NCBI RefSeq assembly: GCF_000198775.1
Contig: NC_014722.1
Span: forward strand, 1-26,618
DNA length: 26,618 bases
DNA from: Mycetohabitans rhizoxinica HKI 454
GTDB lineage: Bacteria; Pseudomonadota; Gammaproteobacteria; Burkholderiales; Burkholderiaceae
Direction of reading: 5' to 3'
Below, piece after piece: positions 11,395 to 17,829 of this stretch. The notes beneath the pieces were generated by a model. It had not been told where the DNA came from and did no database searches. It saw only the letters and a list, made by a program, of their open reading frames with translations. Every line of letters begins with the position of its first letter. Positions within the stretch are counted from its first letter, which is position 1. The position numbers and the translations under genes were made by a program.

Positions 11395-11501
11395 AGCGGC
11401 ACCATTCTCAATGGATGGAAAGAAGCAGGAAGTTGAGAAAGCGTCGTGGTCCTAATAAGAAGTAGCCAACCGCTTTGCCAAAAACGCAAAATAGGGGAAA
11501 A

Positions 11502-12218
11502 ATGATGATGTTCTTAGCTAGAGTTCTCGCTGACCCAGCCGTTCTCACCAAATTTCAGGTCGATCAGGACAATCTCACCGCAACAAGCATTCCAATTTAC
11601 TATAATACTTTGGAGGGAAACCAACCGAAGACAAACAAAAATACCATTCACCTGTGGCAAACAGATGGTTGGGATACTTCCGTACAGGAGTTGAAAACAT
11701 TTAAAATCGAATCCGACCAAGCCAGTGGCCCTCAGAGCTTTGACATTGATTTGGCTAATGTAAATTACTTGATAGGCTACGCGGTAGGTGAAGGAAAGGG
11801 GGCTGTCGTAACCACGCAGCGCTTAGAGACCCAAGGCGGGGGTAAATGGAATGTAATTCCGGCGCCCGATACTGAAGCACTCTCGTTTAACATGACCAAT
11901 GTCAATACGACAACGGTGTCGTACAGCTTCCGCATACCGCTGGGGACGAGCGCGGAAGCCAACGGGGATTGGATCGGAGTCTGGAAAGGTTCTACGGGGT
12001 CGTACCTCTACGATAAAGAGAAACCGCCTATTAGTTTAAAGTCGATATCAATCGACGACAGCTACGGGAACGATAGGTTGACCCTTTCTAACGGCCAGCA
12101 ATTCACAAGCGGCGCCAGCTACATGCTCGGCTACTTCAAGAGCGGGTACAATAGTAGTAACCCGACAGAATCCGTGCGGTCCACGCTCGCCGCCATTGTC
12201 AAATTTAAGGGTCCGTAA
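11502..12218 (+). CDS. DWIGxW-family repeat protein 1 (one two-lobed unit), function unknown
   Basis: I do not recognise this protein by name. It has 238 residues and is soluble-looking, without signal peptide or membrane segment. It starts at ATG 11502 (MMMFLARVLAD) after ATAGGGGAAAA; an in-frame ATG at 11475 lacks a site. It has two lobes that look alike. Lobe A reads PIYYNTLEGNQPKTNKNTIHLWQT, then YLIGYAVGE and AVVTTQRLE. Lobe B reads TVSYSFRIPLGTS, DWIGVWKGS, then YMLGYFKSGY and RSTLAAIVKF. The strand-rich pattern with DWIGxW recalls SKICH-like beta-sandwiches, only as a pattern. It is the first of four tandem relatives. Possible roles include a lectin, a toxin component or cargo of the surrounding injection system, all unproven. 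Confidence 0.8.
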   Translation: MMMFLARVLADPAVLTKFQVDQDNLTATSIPIYYNTLEGNQPKTNKNTIHLWQTDGWDTSVQELKTFKIESDQASGPQSFDIDLANVNYLIGYAVGEGKGAVVTTQRLETQGGGKWNVIPAPDTEALSFNMTNVNTTTVSYSFRIPLGTSAEANGDWIGVWKGSTGSYLYDKEKPPISLKSISIDDSYGNDRLTLSNGQQFTSGASYMLGYFKSGYNSSNPTESVRSTLAAIVKFKGP

Positions 12219-12230
12219 GCATTGAGCTGA

Positions 12231-12256
12231 GCCCGGGCAGATGAAGTTACCCGGGC
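12231..12256 (+). terminator. hairpin after DWIGxW gene 1
   Basis: GCCCGGG (12231-12237) and CCCGGGC (12250-12256) form a perfect 7-bp stem with a 12-base loop, 12 bases after the stop. No T tract follows. A similar GC-rich arrangement follows gene 3 (about 14602-14636), so the element was copied along with the genes. It may be a weak terminator or an mRNA-stabilising stem. Confidence 0.4.
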
Positions 12257-12270
12257 GCCCTCTCCTGCCC

Positions 12271-12311
12271 CTCAGTTCAGCTGCGCGGGAAAAATCAAAC
12301 ATATGTCCTTT
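12271..12311 (+). repeat. shared leader sequence, copy 2
   Basis: CTCAGTTCAGCTGCGCGGGA is followed by AAATCAAACATATGTCCTTT. It aligns with the leader before genes 1 and 4 and ends 26 bases before the start of gene 2. Confidence 0.6.
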
Positions 12312-12336
12312 AAATAAAAAATTCAAATAGGAGGAA

Positions 12337-13740
12337 ATGATGGTGTTGCTAGCTAAATTTCTCGCTGATCATCCTGTTCTTACCCAGTTCAATGTCGATG
12401 AGCAACACCTCACCGCAACAAGCATTCCCATTTACTATAATACTTTAGAAGGAAACCAACCGAATACATACAAAAATACTGTTTATCTGTGGCAGGTAGA
12501 CGGTTGGGAAGTTCCTCCATCGATCCCAAATCTAATAAAAGAGCCTTTAATCACCGCCGACAACCCCAGCGCTTTCCAGTACTTTAACGTCGAGTTGACT
12601 CGTGCGAATTATTTAATTGCCTACGCGGTGGGCGAAGGAAGGGATGCCGTTGTGACCACGCAGCGCCTAGAGCCCTTGGGCGATGGTCAATATAAGGTCA
12701 CCCCACCGCCCGAGGAGGAAGCACTCTCGTTTAAGATAACTGATGTTAATCCGACAACAGTGTCGTACAGCTTCCGCATGCCGAGTGGGACGAGCGCGAA
12801 GGACGATGGGGATTGGATCGGGGTGTGGAGGGATCCCAAGGTGTCGGACCTCTACGACAATGCACGAGAGCCTATTTACTTCTCGCCGGTAGAAGACGAC
12901 GACAGCAACGGTAACGGTAGCCTGACCCTTCCCCATGCGCAGCAATTCGAAATCGGCGTCAACTATATGCTAGGCTACTTTAAGAGCGGATACAATACGC
13001 AAAACCCCTTGCGGACCACGCTCGCTGCCGTTATCTCTTTCAAAGGCCCCCCAAGGCCTAGCCTCACCCAGTTCAGTGTCGATTCTATTAACATCGACGC
13101 GACCGAAATTGATTTTCACTATAAAACGCTGGACGGGAACCAGCCAAACACATACAAAAATACCGTCTACCTCTGGCAGACAGAAGGTTGGACGGTCCCG
13201 TCAACGACGGACAAGAAGCATTCAATTACCTCTGACTCAGTCGAAGGTTCCCAGAACTTTAGCGTTGAATTGGGCCAGGCGAATTACTTGATCGCCTATG
13301 CGGTAGGTCTAACAGCAAATGCTGTTGTGACCACCCAGCGCCTAGAGTACCAGAAGGATAGCAAGCGCTACAAGATCATCCCGGCGCCCAGTGACGAGGC
13401 ACTCTCGTTGAAGGTGACTCATGTCAATACGACAACGGTGTCGTACAGCTTCCGTACACCAGCTGGGACGAGCGCGAAAGCCAATGGGGATTGGATCGGA
13501 GTGTGGAAGGGTACTACGGTGTCGAAACTATACAACGATGCGGAAGAACCCCTTGGCTTAAAGCCGATATCAATCGACGACAGCCACGGGAACGATAGTT
13601 TGACCCTTCCTGACAGCCAGCAATTCGCGAGCAACACCAGCTACATGCTCGGCTATTTCAAGAGCGGATACGATCAGAACAAACCAAACGAACCCGTGCG
13701 GACCACGCTCGCCGCCATTGTCCACTTCAGGGGTCCCTAA
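12337..13740 (+). CDS. DWIGxW-family repeat protein 2 (two tandem two-lobed units), function unknown
   Basis: A 467-residue protein starting at ATG 12337 after a strong AGGAGGAA site. It contains two full family units in tandem, residues about 10-235 and 240-467. Each has the lobe-A signature (TLEGNQPNTYKNTVYLWQ or TLDGNQPNTYKNTVYLWQ, then NYLIAYAVG and VVTTQRLE). Each also has the lobe-B signature (DWIGVWRDP or DWIGVWKGT, then YMLGYFKSGY and RTTLAA). The second unit's lobe B is nearly identical at DNA level to that of gene 1 (for example 13426-13480 against 11898-11960), so units have duplicated or converted recently. No signal peptide is seen. The doubled unit may give bivalence if the lobes bind ligands (inference). 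Confidence 0.85.
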   Translation: MMVLLAKFLADHPVLTQFNVDEQHLTATSIPIYYNTLEGNQPNTYKNTVYLWQVDGWEVPPSIPNLIKEPLITADNPSAFQYFNVELTRANYLIAYAVGEGRDAVVTTQRLEPLGDGQYKVTPPPEEEALSFKITDVNPTTVSYSFRMPSGTSAKDDGDWIGVWRDPKVSDLYDNAREPIYFSPVEDDDSNGNGSLTLPHAQQFEIGVNYMLGYFKSGYNTQNPLRTTLAAVISFKGPPRPSLTQFSVDSINIDATEIDFHYKTLDGNQPNTYKNTVYLWQTEGWTVPSTTDKKHSITSDSVEGSQNFSVELGQANYLIAYAVGLTANAVVTTQRLEYQKDSKRYKIIPAPSDEALSLKVTHVNTTTVSYSFRTPAGTSAKANGDWIGVWKGTTVSKLYNDAEEPLGLKPISIDDSHGNDSLTLPDSQQFASNTSYMLGYFKSGYDQNKPNEPVRTTLAAIVHFRGP

Positions 13741-13782
13741 GCACTAAGCAGCATCCGGATAGGCCTTAAACTAGGAGGCGAT

Positions 13783-14586
13783 ATGATAATAAGCCCAGGT
13801 AGGTTCCACTCTCAGCTCACTTCAATCACTGTCGAGCCGGAAGACATCAAGTCAACAATCATACCCTTTCGTTATGACACGCTGCCTGGGAACCAGCCGA
13901 AGGCAAATAAGAATATCGTTTACCTTTGGCAAACAAATGGAGAAGAGGTTCCCTTCCATGAAGACCCGCAGCGAAAATCGATGCTCATCGATTCTAATCG
14001 GGCTGATAATCTCATCAACTTCGACGAGCTCTCGCTGGCTAAAGACTCGTATTTGATGGCCTACGCGGTAGCGAATAGCGTGAACGCCGTTGTGACCACA
14101 CTACTCATCAAGGGCGTGGGTGACGGCCGATTTGACGTATCCCTCCCAGAAGATAAGCTGGCGTTCTCAGTGGCCCAGGTCGGCTCGACATCATTGTGTT
14201 ATCAATTTTGCGTGCCGAGAGGAATGAGTCCGAAGGACGATGGCGATTGGGTCGGACTGTGGGAAGGTTCTACGGTTTCGGAACTCTACTACAAAAAACC
14301 CCTATTCTCCTCACCGGTGTTAAGCGACATCAACAGCGGGTACGGTGGACTGACGCTGCCTGAAGGCCAAAACCTCATGAGCGGTATTGAATACATCCTT
14401 GGTTACTTCAAGAGCGGATATAAGAAAGATAAGAAAATCGATAAAGAAGGGGGCAGTAAGGAAGAAGATAAGAAGGACGAACAAGCAGTGGAAAGTAAAG
14501 AAGAGGATAAGAACAATCAAGGAGGAGGTAAGGAAGACCCCTTGCAAACCACGCTCGCCGCCGTTACCATCTTTACCGGCCCATAA
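13783..14586 (+). CDS. DWIGxW-family repeat protein 3 with charged low-complexity insert
   Basis: A 267-residue protein, ATG 13783 after AGGAGGCGAT. It has one two-lobed unit: TLPGNQPKANKNIVYLWQT, YLMAYAVAN and VVTTLLI in lobe A; DWVGLWEGS, YILGYFKSGY and QTTLAAVTIF in lobe B. Between SGY and the final strand it carries about 40 extra residues rich in Lys, Glu, Asp and Gly (KKDKKIDKEGGSKEEDKK and onward to about KEDP). The other three genes have only a short loop there. The underlying DNA (14420-14535) is purine-rich simple sequence (AAGATAAGAA, GAAGAAGATAAG), suggesting expansion by slippage in an exposed loop. Genes 3 and 4 are closer to each other than to genes 1 and 2. Function unknown. 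Confidence 0.8.
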   Translation: MIISPGRFHSQLTSITVEPEDIKSTIIPFRYDTLPGNQPKANKNIVYLWQTNGEEVPFHEDPQRKSMLIDSNRADNLINFDELSLAKDSYLMAYAVANSVNAVVTTLLIKGVGDGRFDVSLPEDKLAFSVAQVGSTSLCYQFCVPRGMSPKDDGDWVGLWEGSTVSELYYKKPLFSSPVLSDINSGYGGLTLPEGQNLMSGIEYILGYFKSGYKKDKKIDKEGGSKEEDKKDEQAVESKEEDKNNQGGGKEDPLQTTLAAVTIFTGP

Positions 14587-14637
14587 CCGCGGGGCAGCAC
14601 CTGGGCGGATGATGAAGGGCCCGGCGAGCGCCCGCGC

Positions 14638-14681
14638 CTGAGTTCAGCTGCGCCAAGTCAGTCAAACGTAAGCGCTCCTTT
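14638..14681 (+). repeat. shared leader sequence, copy 3
   Basis: CTGAGTTCAGCTGCGCC is followed by AAGTCAGTCAAACGTAAGCG and CTCCTTT. It is the most complete copy and ends 25 bases before gene 4. Gene 3 lacks a copy and is separated from gene 2 by only 42 bases, so genes 2 and 3 are probably co-transcribed. Confidence 0.6.
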
Positions 14682-14705
14682 TTCTCAAACTAAGAGGGAA
14701 AAACG

Positions 14706-15407
14706 ATGGACGAGCCCTCCTCCCAAGCAACTTCGATCACTCAGTTCACTGTCGAAGCGGAGGACATCAAGCCGAGAATCATCCCTTTTCGCTATGACAC
14801 CCTGCCGGGGAACCAGCCGAAGACAAACAAAAATACTGTCTATCTCTGGCAAACGAAAGGAGAGGACGTTCTCGTCAAAATCACGCCTTTCAGATCGCAG
14901 TCCATCAGTCGCAACGAACCTAACGCCTCGACCAACTTTACGGGGCTTTCGTTGAGTAAAGAGCCGTACTTAATGGCCTATGCGGTGGATGATAACGTCA
15001 AGGCCATTGTCGCCACGCTGCTCATCGAAGGTGTGGGCGACGGTCGATTCTCGGTATCTTTTCCCACGGATAGCCTATCGTTTTCGGTAACTCAGATTGG
15101 CCCGGCATCGTTATCGTACCGGCTCTGCGTGCCGAGAGGAATGAATCCGAAGGACGACAACGATTGGATCGGACTATGGGAAGGTTCTACGGTGTCTGAG
15201 CTGTACTACAAAAGACCTCGATGCTTCTCGCCGGTGCCAATCCACACCAACAAGGGGAACGGTGTGTTCGCCCTCCTTGAAGGTCAAAACATTGAGAATG
15301 GCATCGAATATACGCTCGGCTACTTCAAAAGCGGGTATGACGAGCAAAATCCCTTGCAAACCACGCTCGCCGCCAGTACCACCTTTAAGTGGGAAGGGAG
15401 CGAGTAG
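14706..15407 (+). CDS. DWIGxW-family repeat protein 4 (one two-lobed unit), function unknown
   Basis: A 233-residue protein, ATG 14706 after AGAGGGAAAAACG. It has a single unit: TLPGNQPKTNKNTVYLWQT, YLMAYAVDD and IVATLLIEG in lobe A; SLSYRLCVPRG, DWIGLWEGS, YTLGYFKSGY and QTTLAA in lobe B. It has the normal short loop after SGY, unlike gene 3. It begins MDEPSSQATS rather than with the MMxFLA-type tail of genes 1 and 2, so the N-terminal few residues vary between members while the unit is conserved. It is the last + strand gene of the inserted block and faces the tape-measure gene across a 57-base gap. No secretion signal is visible, and no specific function can be assigned. Confidence 0.8.
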   Translation: MDEPSSQATSITQFTVEAEDIKPRIIPFRYDTLPGNQPKTNKNTVYLWQTKGEDVLVKITPFRSQSISRNEPNASTNFTGLSLSKEPYLMAYAVDDNVKAIVATLLIEGVGDGRFSVSFPTDSLSFSVTQIGPASLSYRLCVPRGMNPKDDNDWIGLWEGSTVSELYYKRPRCFSPVPIHTNKGNGVFALLEGQNIENGIEYTLGYFKSGYDEQNPLQTTLAASTTFKWEGSE

Positions 15408-15412
15408 TCCGT

Positions 15413-15458
15413 AGTGCCTACCACGCTCATCTTCAGCACGACGAGTGCGGTAGGCACT
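15413..15458. terminator. long hairpin between convergent genes
   Basis: AGTGCCTACC (15413-15422) and GGTAGGCACT (15449-15458) form a perfect 10-bp stem. It continues inward through 15424-15431 with 15440-15447 (one G-U pair, one mismatch), leaving an 8-base loop. It lies exactly between the stop of DWIGxW gene 4 and the stop of the tape-measure gene. It probably terminates or separates transcription in both directions, although T tracts are poor. Confidence 0.6.
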
Positions 15459-15464
15459 GACTCT

Positions 15465-17816
15465 TCATCTGCGCCACTCCACGCAGAACGAGTCGTTACA
15501 CCATGGCAGCCACACCTGCTCAAATGGCCACGGAATCGCGTGTAATAGCACGTCAGCCGCATGTGGTTCAACCTGCAGCGTCCAACGCTTATTGGGCTGA
15601 CGCGTCAGTATGCCGGGACGTTGCAGGAACAATTGCCGCACATCAGTCACACCGCAGCGGTGCAACCCCGGCAGGCGAGATGGCAACGCCGCGAGCCAGC
15701 CGTTCAGTTGCGCCCTCACCGTTGGATCAGGCTGCCAATCGGGTAACATAGCGTCCAGTGCCACACCGCACAGTAGTTTATTAACCGGTGTGCGCCACTC
15801 GGCGACCGTGTCATCCCCCCAAGCCAGTTCATCAAGCCAACCCGCAGCAATCAATGGTGCGCTGGCATCGATAAAGTGATTGGTATCATCGAGCAGCGCA
15901 AGCGTGCGAAACAAGCCTGGCAACATCGGCCACAGCAGCACGAGACCCGCGCTTAAGACGGCAAGCTCGGCTAGTAAGAACGCGGTGCTCCGGTCACGGC
16001 TTCTGTTTATACGATCGGGAGTATCTGGTGGCACAGATGCATCTGGTCGAACAGTACGTTGTGCGGGCACCGCCTCTGGAGCCGACCGATTGGATCCTGC
16101 GATAGCATCCGGTAGATCTGTGGCAGATGGAATGTCTTGCGCCACACGGGCTAGGCTATCCGCTTTAGCCGGTTCGAGGTACTGAGCCTCATAAGCAGCC
16201 CAGATATCCTGTAGCGCCGGTATCGCACACAACTGCGCCAACCGGTGGCGCACTGCTGGGTGCAATACCGGGTTCACTTGTAACCACCGCTGCAGACGGG
16301 TTCGCGCGGTACGTATGGCCTTCTCGGTGACCTGCATTGCGGAGGATGTCGGCATTGCCGGATGTGACTGAAAAGACTCCAACGCAGCCCACAACAATGC
16401 GTCATCAGTATCCGCCACCGGTTTATTGCGCTCAAGCGTGCGAAACACGCCCGGCAACAGCGGCCAGAGCAGCCCAAAACCAGTGCTGAAACCAGCGGGC
16501 TCGCTCGGCATGATCGCGGGGTTTATCCGATAGGGTATATCCGGTGCGCGCACGGATGCATCTGGCCAGATGGTAGCTTGCTGCGCGGGCACTGCTTCCG
16601 GAACCGGCCGATTGGACCCTGCAATAGCGTCCGAAAAGTATGTGGTGAGCGGAATGTCTTGTACCGTACGAGGCAGGCTCTCCAGCTTAGCCGGTTCAGG
16701 GTGCTGAGCCTCATAAGCAGCCCAGATATCCTGTAACGCCGGTATCGCACACAGCTGCGCCAACCGATGACGCACTGCTGGGCGCAACACCGGCTTCGCT
16801 TGTAGCCACCGCTGCAGACGGGTTCGCGCGGTACGTATGGCTTTCTCGGTGATCTGCATTGCGGAGGATGTCGGCATTGCCGGAGGTGACTGAGAAGTCT
16901 CCAACGCAGCCCACAGCAATGCATTATCAGTATCCGCCGCCGGTTTATTGCGTTCAAGCGCACGAAACACGCCCGGCAACAACGGCCAGAGCAGCCCAAA
17001 ACCAGCGCTGAAGCCAGCGGGTTCGTTCGGCACAATCGCGGGGTTCATCCGATAGGCCATATCCGGTGCGCGCATGGAGGCATCTGGCCAGAGGTTACCT
17101 TGCTGCACGGGCACCGCCTCCGGAGCCGGCCGATTGGACCCTGCAATAGCGTCCGGGGAGTATGTGGTGAGCGGAATGCCTTGTACCGCACGGGCCAGGC
17201 TATCCAGCTTAGCCGGTTCGGGGTGCTGAGCCTCATAGGCAACCCAAATATCCTGTAGCGCCGGTATCGCACACAGCTGCGCCAACCGGTGACGCACTGC
17301 TGGGTGCAATACCGGGTTCGCTTGCAACCATTGTTGCAGCCGAGTTCGTACAGTGCGCATAGCGCTCTCGGTGAGCTGCGTCACAGGTGCTGCCGGCATC
17401 GCTGGATGTGCCTGAAGATTCATCATCGCGGAAAGAGACGGTGCATCTGGCGCCGTCCCAACGCCCGTGTGCAGCCAGCGAATCCACGCCTGAAACCCAT
17501 CATGCGGTGTTGTCGAATCTTCATTGGCCCTGCCCTGCTCAGCACGTGCCAATTCCTCGATAAGCGCCTGCTCCACTCGCTGCAGCAAGCGCGTTCGCCA
17601 TTGCTCTTTCCAGTCGGACGCATCCAACACACCCAGATCAATCACCAGCCGTTTGATGAGTCTGGGACGGGAGGCTCGCTTCGCTAAACGATGGATGAGC
17701 TGATCGAGATCAGCAAGCACACGCTGGTGAAACAACTGGCTGCATTCACGCAGCAACGCGTGACCATCAAATTGCTCAGCCTTGAACGATAAGCGCAGTC
17801 GGTCAATCTTGGACAC
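15465..17816 (-). CDS. eCIS tape-measure protein (Afp14/CIS_TMP type) with three internal repeats
   Basis: This protein is expected to run inside the tube during assembly and set its length. The GTG start at 17816 (SKIDRLRLSFKAEQ) follows GGAGAG and lies 13 bases after the upstream stop; the frame also opens at 17867, inside the upstream gene. The product is 783 residues. The N-terminal domain is typical (RLRLSF, ending LIKRLVIDLGVLD, about 1-60). Residues about 149-322, 323-496 and 497-645 are three tandem 174-residue units, each with RLQRWLQ, HRLAQLCAIPALQDIWAAYE and GLLWPLLPGVFR. The last unit grades into the true C-terminal domain, with GLVLLWPMLPGLFRTL and the family ending HAIPWPFEQVWLPW. 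The gene ends facing the inserted + strand block. Confidence 0.85.
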   Translation of the reverse strand: MSKIDRLRLSFKAEQFDGHALLRECSQLFHQRVLADLDQLIHRLAKRASRPRLIKRLVIDLGVLDASDWKEQWRTRLLQRVEQALIEELARAEQGRANEDSTTPHDGFQAWIRWLHTGVGTAPDAPSLSAMMNLQAHPAMPAAPVTQLTESAMRTVRTRLQQWLQANPVLHPAVRHRLAQLCAIPALQDIWVAYEAQHPEPAKLDSLARAVQGIPLTTYSPDAIAGSNRPAPEAVPVQQGNLWPDASMRAPDMAYRMNPAIVPNEPAGFSAGFGLLWPLLPGVFRALERNKPAADTDNALLWAALETSQSPPAMPTSSAMQITEKAIRTARTRLQRWLQAKPVLRPAVRHRLAQLCAIPALQDIWAAYEAQHPEPAKLESLPRTVQDIPLTTYFSDAIAGSNRPVPEAVPAQQATIWPDASVRAPDIPYRINPAIMPSEPAGFSTGFGLLWPLLPGVFRTLERNKPVADTDDALLWAALESFQSHPAMPTSSAMQVTEKAIRTARTRLQRWLQVNPVLHPAVRHRLAQLCAIPALQDIWAAYEAQYLEPAKADSLARVAQDIPSATDLPDAIAGSNRSAPEAVPAQRTVRPDASVPPDTPDRINRSRDRSTAFLLAELAVLSAGLVLLWPMLPGLFRTLALLDDTNHFIDASAPLIAAGWLDELAWGDDTVAEWRTPVNKLLCGVALDAMLPDWQPDPTVRAQLNGWLAALPSRLPGLHRCGVTDVRQLFLQRPGILTRQPNKRWTLQVEPHAADVLLHAIPWPFEQVWLPWCNDSFCVEWRR
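15885..16328 (-). repeat. tape-measure repeat unit 3 (partial)
   Basis: Third unit, nearly identical to unit 2 for its first part (TEKAIRT to DIWAAYEAQ). It then becomes looser and ends in the native C-terminal motif GLVLLWPMLPGLFRTL. It is probably the ancestral single segment from which units 1 and 2 were copied. Confidence 0.75.
16329..16850 (-). repeat. tape-measure repeat unit 2 (522 bp)
   Basis: Second unit, beginning at TEKAIRTARTRLQRWLQ, close to unit 1 along its whole length with no insertions or deletions. This implies a recent duplication or ongoing conversion between units. Confidence 0.9.
16851..17372 (-). repeat. tape-measure repeat unit 1 (522 bp)
   Basis: First of three in-frame tandem units inside the tape-measure gene. 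Landmarks recur at exact 522-base spacing: CCTCATA(A/G)GC at 17231, 16709 and 16187. This unit begins at TESAMRT and is the most divergent of the first two from the common pattern (LQQWLQ, WVAYE). Confidence 0.9.
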
Positions 17817-17829
17817 GGCTGCTCTCCAG

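Larger units (their letters stand above)
10777..11501. other. non-coding left flank of the inserted DWIGxW gene block
   Basis: About 725 bases lie between the tape-measure remnant and the first + strand gene. They include AT-rich sequence (about 10845-10985), an IS3-like fragment (about 11130-11258) and a leader sequence shared with two of the downstream genes (11353-11394). A 92-residue + strand frame at 10994-11272 is antisense to the IS fragment and shows no family features. The AT-rich part probably holds the promoter for the + strand gene group, but I could not fix its boxes. Confidence 0.5.

Noticed and set aside
15503..15751. Small + strand frames over the tape-measure 3' end
   Set aside because: They lie wholly antisense to a well-supported protein domain and have no ribosome-binding site.
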